NCBI GenBank assembly: GCA_000381605.1
Contig: KB906757.1
Location: 62,001 to 126,000, forward strand
Direction: 5' to 3'
From: Acidobacteriaceae bacterium KBS 89
GTDB lineage: Bacteria; Acidobacteriota; Terriglobia; Terriglobales; Acidobacteriaceae
DNA: 64,000 nt
Part shown: in pieces, positions 59,396-64,000 of the stretch
How the letters are laid out: every line of letters begins with the position of its first letter
Position numbering within the stretch: the first letter of the stretch is position 1
Notes under the pieces: model-generated
Database searches by the model: none
Seen by the model: only the letters and a program-made list of their open reading frames with translations
Told to the model about the DNA's origin: nothing
Position numbers and translations under genes: made by a program

Positions 59396-61237
59396 TTACC
59401 TGTAGCTTGCTGCCTGCATCTCGAACATGCTGGCATAGAGTCCATTTTTGACCATCAATTCCTGATGATTGCCTTCTTCGATGAGGCGGCCGCCGGAGAG
59501 TACGACGATGCGATCGGCCATACGCACAGTCGAGAAGCGATGTGAGATCAAGAGTGCCATCTTGCCCTCGGTGAGTTCGGCAAAACGCTCGAAGACCTCG
59601 AGTTCGCTGCGTGCGTCGAGGGCTGCGGTGGGCTCGTCCAGGATGAGGAGCTGAGCGTCGCGAAGGTAAGCGCGGGCGAGGGCCATCTTCTGCCATTCGC
59701 CGCCGGAGAGTTCGACGCCGCCTTCGAAGCGGCGGCCAAGCATCTGGTCGTAGCCTCCGGCGAGCTTGCTGACGACAGTGTCGGCGAGACTCTTTTGTGC
59801 TGCGAGCTCGATGTCGTCCTGTTGATGTTCCTGATCGACGCGGCCTACGGCGATGTTCTCTCGTGCGGTCATCTCGAAACGCATGAAGTCCTGAAAGATG
59901 ACCCCTATCTGCCGGTGCAGATCTTCGAGGGAGTATTCGCGCAGGTCGATGCCGTCGAGGAGGATCTGCCCCTCTGTGGGATCGTAGAGCCGTGTGATCA
60001 GTTTGACTACAGTCGTCTTACCCTGGCCGTTTTCACCAATCAGCGCGATTCTTTCTCCGGGTGAGAGGGTGAGATTAAAGTTCTTCAAGACTCTTCGGTC
60101 CGTGCCGGGATAGGCGAAGGAGACATTGCGAAACTCAAAGCCTTGTTGAATTGTCTTCGGCGCGGGCAGTCCGTTGGGATTGGAGTCTACCGTTGGTTTC
60201 ATATCGAAGAATGCGATGAGGTCGGTGAGGAACAGGGCCTGGTCGGCGATACCGGAGGTGGTGGAGAAGACCTGTTGCAGATTGGAGCTTGCCTGCTGGA
60301 TGGCGGTGGTGAGGAAGGTGAATTCGCCGATGTTGTAGGAGTGTCCGATTGTTCGCCAGATGACGTAAACGTAGGCGCCGTAGTATCCCAGGGTGCCGAT
60401 GATGCCGAGGAGTCCGCCGACGATCAGCTTTGATCTTGAAAGGGTGACGTCTTCGATGTAGATCTGATTCGCGAGGGCTTGGAACCTTGCGGTGAAGAAT
60501 TTATTGAGGCCGAAGAGTTTTACTTCTTTCGCGCCTTCGCGGCTGCCCGCCACTTGTCGCAGGTAGTCCATCTGTCGCTTGGCGGGGGTCTGGCGAAAAT
60601 TCTTTGCGTAGCCGAGGAAGGCGTAGTGGGTTTCGCCAAGGAATGATGGAAGCACACCGGCGGCGAGCAAGAGCACGAGCCACGGCGACGCCCATGCAAG
60701 CGCTGCAGAGAAGACCAACGTTGTGATGACCTGCTGGATCAGGCGGCCCATCTGCTGGATCATTGCGAGACGGTCGGTCGCCTGCACTCGGGCGCGTTCG
60801 AGGCGATCGTAGAAGACGGGATCTTCGTAGGTCGTCAGGTCGAGGCGGGCGGCCTGTTCCATGACACGGACGCTTACGTACTGGGTGTAACGATTGGCGA
60901 GGAGCGAGTCGGAGTAGTCGATGGCCCGGGTGATTAGTCCCAGTACGACATTGAGGGCGACCTCGGTGGCGACGAGGGCCCAGAAATTTGACGGCAAGGT
61001 TGCGCCTCGCAGAACGCCTGCGATGTCGTTGATGATGTACTGCGCTACTTTGGCTACGGCGAAGGGCAGGACGGCGACGATGAGACGGAGGCCGATTCCC
61101 CAGGACACGACGGCTGGCCCGGACTCCCACAGGATGCGGAGGACGGGGGGCATGTTTCGAAGTGCGCGGAGCCTGTCACGCCATGGACTCGCAGCATTCA
61201 CAAGGTCTTTCAAGTCGCTCCTAAAGTGAGACTGCAA
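59396..61237 (-). CDS. ABC exporter, fused membrane and ATPase domains
   Basis: The 613-residue half-transporter has about six membrane helices in residues 40-330 and an ATPase domain with Walker A GENGQGKTT near 399, signature LSGGEWQ near 512 and Walker B LLILDEPTAALD near 530, followed by H-loop ISHRFST. It works as a dimer. The next gene on the strand is the NdvB-like synthase, so by analogy with NdvA it may export a beta-glucan; many other cargoes (lipids, peptides) use the same fold. The gene order exporter-synthase favours co-transcription, with 90 bases between them. Confidence 0.88.
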   Translation of the reverse strand: MQSHFRSDLKDLVNAASPWRDRLRALRNMPPVLRILWESGPAVVSWGIGLRLIVAVLPFAVAKVAQYIINDIAGVLRGATLPSNFWALVATEVALNVVLGLITRAIDYSDSLLANRYTQYVSVRVMEQAARLDLTTYEDPVFYDRLERARVQATDRLAMIQQMGRLIQQVITTLVFSAALAWASPWLVLLLAAGVLPSFLGETHYAFLGYAKNFRQTPAKRQMDYLRQVAGSREGAKEVKLFGLNKFFTARFQALANQIYIEDVTLSRSKLIVGGLLGIIGTLGYYGAYVYVIWRTIGHSYNIGEFTFLTTAIQQASSNLQQVFSTTSGIADQALFLTDLIAFFDMKPTVDSNPNGLPAPKTIQQGFEFRNVSFAYPGTDRRVLKNFNLTLSPGERIALIGENGQGKTTVVKLITRLYDPTEGQILLDGIDLREYSLEDLHRQIGVIFQDFMRFEMTARENIAVGRVDQEHQQDDIELAAQKSLADTVVSKLAGGYDQMLGRRFEGGVELSGGEWQKMALARAYLRDAQLLILDEPTAALDARSELEVFERFAELTEGKMALLISHRFSTVRMADRIVVLSGGRLIEEGNHQELMVKNGLYASMFEMQAASYR

Positions 61238-61351
61238 AGAGAAAGGGAGGGGTCAAAATCAGAACACACTCTCGCTTAATGGATGCATGAATTCAGTCAG
61301 GTGTTGGATTGACTCATCAGGACTTATGGCCAAATATAACGGACCTCGTCG

Positions 61352-64000
61352 TCATTGGATGGTGTAAGTGTGGGAGCCGCTGCCTGCGTTTTGAGCTTTG
61401 CCGTTGGGCAGGGTGATGGTGGCAGAGGTGTTGGCTGGAGTCTTGACGGTGAAGCGGTGAGTGGCCTGGTTCCAGTCCGTGGTGACGGTACCGTAGGGGG
61501 AGTCGTATTCGGTGTGGAGGGTGGCGAGCGACGGGCTGAACTGCGGCTGGATGGTGAGATGGTGGTAGCCGGGGCCTGTGGCGTCGCTGTCGATGCCGGC
61601 GGCGCGGCGGAAGACCCAGGCCATCACCGATCCGAAGGCGTAGTGGTTGTAGGAGTTCATTCCGGGATCGCCGGTGTCGCCGTTCCAGCGCTCCCACCAT
61701 GTGGTGGCGCCTTTGACGACCATGTATCCCCAAGAGGGGTAGGTGTCCTGGAGGAGGAGTTTGAAGGCTACGTCGGGGCGGTGGTTGTCGTCGAGGACGA
61801 ACATGAGGAAGGGTGTGCCGAGGAAGCCTGTGGTGAGGTGATTATTGTGGGCTTCGATGTCTTTGACTAGACGGTCGGTCATGTTGGCGCGGAGGGCTTT
61901 AGGTGCGATCTCGGAGTAGAGGGTGACGACGTAGGCAGATTGGGTGTTGCCGGTGACGGAGCCGTCGGGTTGGATGTACTGCTTGCGGTAGGCTTCGGCG
62001 ATGTGGTCGTAGAGGGTTTGATATTTTTCGGCGTCTTCCTTGCGGCCGAGGGCGAGAGACATTTCGCGCATGTCGCGGGCGACGATGGCCCAGTAGGCGG
62101 TGGCGATTAAGTCTTTGGGGGTGTTCTGGTCGGGGGCTAGCCAGTCTGCGTAGTTGTTGCCGAGTTTGTTGCGGCGGATGTAGTCGGGGTTGGTGGTGAG
62201 GATGAAGTCCATGAAGCGCTGCATGTTGGGCCAGGAAGTTTCGAGGAGGGTCTTGTCGCCGTACTGGAGCCAGGCGGCGTAGGGGACGAGGATGCCGGCG
62301 TCGGCCCAGCCGGGTGCGCCTTCCTTGGTGCCCAGGAGGTTGGGGGAGACGTCGGTGAAGGCGTTTTCAGCGGTCTGGGCGTCGTCGATGTCAAGCATGA
62401 ACTTGCGGGTGAAGCTGGCGATGTCGAAGTTGTAGGTTCCGGTGCGCCAGAAGACGCCGGCGTCACCCATCCAACCGAGACGCTCGTCGCGCTGGGGGCA
62501 ATCGGTGGGGATGGAGAGAAAGTTGCCGCGCTGGCCCCAGATGCCTAGCTGGCCCATCTTGTTGAGGAGGTCGCTGGAGCTTTGGAAACGGATGGAGGGG
62601 GTGGAGGGGAGGCTGTCGAAGACGAGGCCTTCGATGCTGGCGGTGGTGGGTGTGCCGGGGTAGCCGACGAGTTCGACGTAGCGGAAGCCGTGGAAGGTGA
62701 AGGCGGGAGTGTAGGTTTCTTCGCCGTTGCCGGAGAGGATGTAGGTGTCGGTTACGGTCGCGTTGCGGAGGTTTTCGGTGTAGATGCTGCCCTCGGGGTT
62801 GAGGCGTTCGGCGAAGCGCATGCGCACGAGCGTGCCACGGGGGCCGTGGACGTGGAGGACGATGTTGCCGACCATGTTCTGTCCCATGTCGTAGACGACT
62901 GTTGGAGGCTGGTTGGCGGTGGGTATGGGGTTCATTGCTATGGGGTGGAGAGTGTTGGACAGGGCGATGGAGAGGTTGGGTTGGGCGGTTAGTTTTACCT
63001 CGGGAGAGACTTCGGTGGTGACTGCAGAGGTCCAGTTTTTTGCGGCGAAGCTTGGGGCGTTCCAGCCTTCGGTTGCGAGGCGCGCGTCGTAGACTTCGCC
63101 AGCGTAGATTTCGGAGAAGAGCGTTGGGGCTGGGGCGGTCTGCCAGGTTTCGTCGGTGGCGATGGTTTTGTGGGTGCCGTCGGTGAGGGTGATGTCGAGC
63201 TGGGCGCGGAGGGCGTCGGGTTCGGGATAGGCGCGAGTGCCGGCCCAGGTCATGGGAGAGCCGTGCCAGCCGGAGCCCAGGACTGCGGCTAGGGTGTTGT
63301 CGCCGGCGGTGACTAGCGAGGTGACATCGTACGTCTGGTAGAGGACGCGTTTGTTAAAGTCGGTCCAGCCGGGGTTGAGGAGAGTTTGTGGAGCGATGGT
63401 TTTGCCGTTGATGAATGCGCGGTAGGCTCCGAGGGCGGTGATGGTGAGGCGGGCGGATTGGATGGCGGCCGGGAGCTGAAAGTCTTTGCGGAGGAGAGCG
63501 GCGTCGGTGGCGATGCGGTTGGGTCCGGGGACCGCGGAGTGGCGGTCGGTGCCGATGGACAAAGGAGTGGTGATGGGGCCGACGACCTGTGCGGGCTGCC
63601 AGTCTGCGGTGCCGCTGCGCGCCTGCCAGGAGCTGTCGCTGGGGATGCGGCGCTCGGTTCCATCTTGGGCGGTGATGCGGAGGGAGCATGCAAAGGCTGC
63701 GGAGACGGCTGTAGCGGGGACCTTGGCTTCGGCGAGGATTTTTACGAGGATTTCGTTGTCGCCAGCAGGGCCGGAGCCGTGCTTGAGGAGTGGGCCGATC
63801 TCTTCCCAGTCGAAGGCGCCCCAGGCTTTGTGTTGGCCGGTGACGACGCCGTTGACCGTGGCTACATAATTTCCAGGGCTGACGATGTGGAGGCTGGAGC
63901 GCATTGGCTCGGCGTCAAGGTGCAAGGTGTAGCGGAACTCGGCGGGGGTACCGTAGGCGACTTTTTCGGCGTTCGCGCCGGGGAGCCATAGCCAGCGGAC
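61352..64000 (-). CDS. Alpha-L-rhamnosidase, glycoside hydrolase family 78 (5' end outside the window)
   Basis: At least 882 residues are visible and the frame is open to the window edge. The order fits GH78: N-terminal beta-domains (FRYTLHLDAEP, ARLTITALGAYRAFINGKTI, LLNPGWTDFNKRVLYQTYDV), a second beta-domain with VVYDMGQNMVGNIVLHVHGP, and an (alpha/alpha)6 barrel with DCPQRDERLGWMGDAGVFWR. In that motif Asp, then Glu six residues on and Asp thirteen on, match catalytic-site residues of characterised GH78 enzymes. The barrel goes on with YWAIVARDMREMSLALGRKE and MNSYNHYAFGSVMAWVFR. It should release L-rhamnose from plant or bacterial glycans. A signal peptide, if any, is outside the window. 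Confidence 0.93.
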   Translation of the reverse strand, partial: VRWLWLPGANAEKVAYGTPAEFRYTLHLDAEPMRSSLHIVSPGNYVATVNGVVTGQHKAWGAFDWEEIGPLLKHGSGPAGDNEILVKILAEAKVPATAVSAAFACSLRITAQDGTERRIPSDSSWQARSGTADWQPAQVVGPITTPLSIGTDRHSAVPGPNRIATDAALLRKDFQLPAAIQSARLTITALGAYRAFINGKTIAPQTLLNPGWTDFNKRVLYQTYDVTSLVTAGDNTLAAVLGSGWHGSPMTWAGTRAYPEPDALRAQLDITLTDGTHKTIATDETWQTAPAPTLFSEIYAGEVYDARLATEGWNAPSFAAKNWTSAVTTEVSPEVKLTAQPNLSIALSNTLHPIAMNPIPTANQPPTVVYDMGQNMVGNIVLHVHGPRGTLVRMRFAERLNPEGSIYTENLRNATVTDTYILSGNGEETYTPAFTFHGFRYVELVGYPGTPTTASIEGLVFDSLPSTPSIRFQSSSDLLNKMGQLGIWGQRGNFLSIPTDCPQRDERLGWMGDAGVFWRTGTYNFDIASFTRKFMLDIDDAQTAENAFTDVSPNLLGTKEGAPGWADAGILVPYAAWLQYGDKTLLETSWPNMQRFMDFILTTNPDYIRRNKLGNNYADWLAPDQNTPKDLIATAYWAIVARDMREMSLALGRKEDAEKYQTLYDHIAEAYRKQYIQPDGSVTGNTQSAYVVTLYSEIAPKALRANMTDRLVKDIEAHNNHLTTGFLGTPFLMFVLDDNHRPDVAFKLLLQDTYPSWGYMVVKGATTWWERWNGDTGDPGMNSYNHYAFGSVMAWVFRRAAGIDSDATGPGYHHLTIQPQFSPSLATLHTEYDSPYGTVTTDWNQATHRFTVKTPANTSATITLPNGKAQNAGSGSHTYTIQ

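Overview
The window looks like a chromosomal segment of an acidobacterium, most likely class Terriglobia (the Granulicella/Edaphobacter/Terriglobus group). The reasons are the moderately high GC, a merged str-S10-spc-alpha ribosomal superoperon with long spacers, large secreted FG-GAP/Ig-like proteins with an odd Arg-rich C-terminal anchor, and several carbohydrate-active genes. This placement comes from reading, not from a database search. No rRNA, tRNA, CRISPR array, insertion sequence or prophage was seen.

Bases 1-24,400 are mixed housekeeping and envelope genes: the end of an outer-membrane protein; a second beta-barrel protein; an anchored cytochrome c; class I fumarase beside an aspartate ammonia-lyase-type enzyme; an FkbM methyltransferase; pgsA; a 1004-residue FG-GAP/Ig surface protein with a small TonB-C-like protein; glutamate dehydrogenase; trpE and trpG split by an opposite-strand membrane gene; a methyltransferase that may be leaderless; a secreted protein of unknown function; efp-acyP-apt; a zinc alcohol dehydrogenase; a secreted lactonase-type propeller; a GAF-PAS-GGDEF diguanylate cyclase; and a DUF4239-like membrane protein.

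Bases 24,438-47,121, all on the minus strand, hold 35 consecutive genes from rpsL to rplQ. They encode translation factors, most ribosomal proteins, SecY, adenylate kinase, methionine aminopeptidase, IF-1 and the RNA polymerase alpha subunit. Upstream of rpsL, a good sigma-70-type promoter and a terminator-like hairpin bracket about 390 nt, so this stretch is either an attenuated leader or a separate small RNA. Several spacers inside the superoperon carry perfect or near-perfect hairpins.

Bases 47,745-64,000 are accessory and envelope genes: a secreted S9 peptidase, a large lipoprotein with Ig-like and propeller regions, a PhoU-like protein, a GntR/FCD regulator, an ABC exporter followed by a shortened cyclic beta-glucan synthase-like protein (NdvA/NdvB-like pair), and a GH78 alpha-L-rhamnosidase that runs off the window.

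The most intriguing non-coding signal is a dispersed intergenic element of about 270-300 bp. Two diverged copies, 49 kb apart (3536-3801 and 52551-52846), share ordered conserved blocks. Each also carries a stem-loop at the same place made from different bases, which suggests that structure is conserved.
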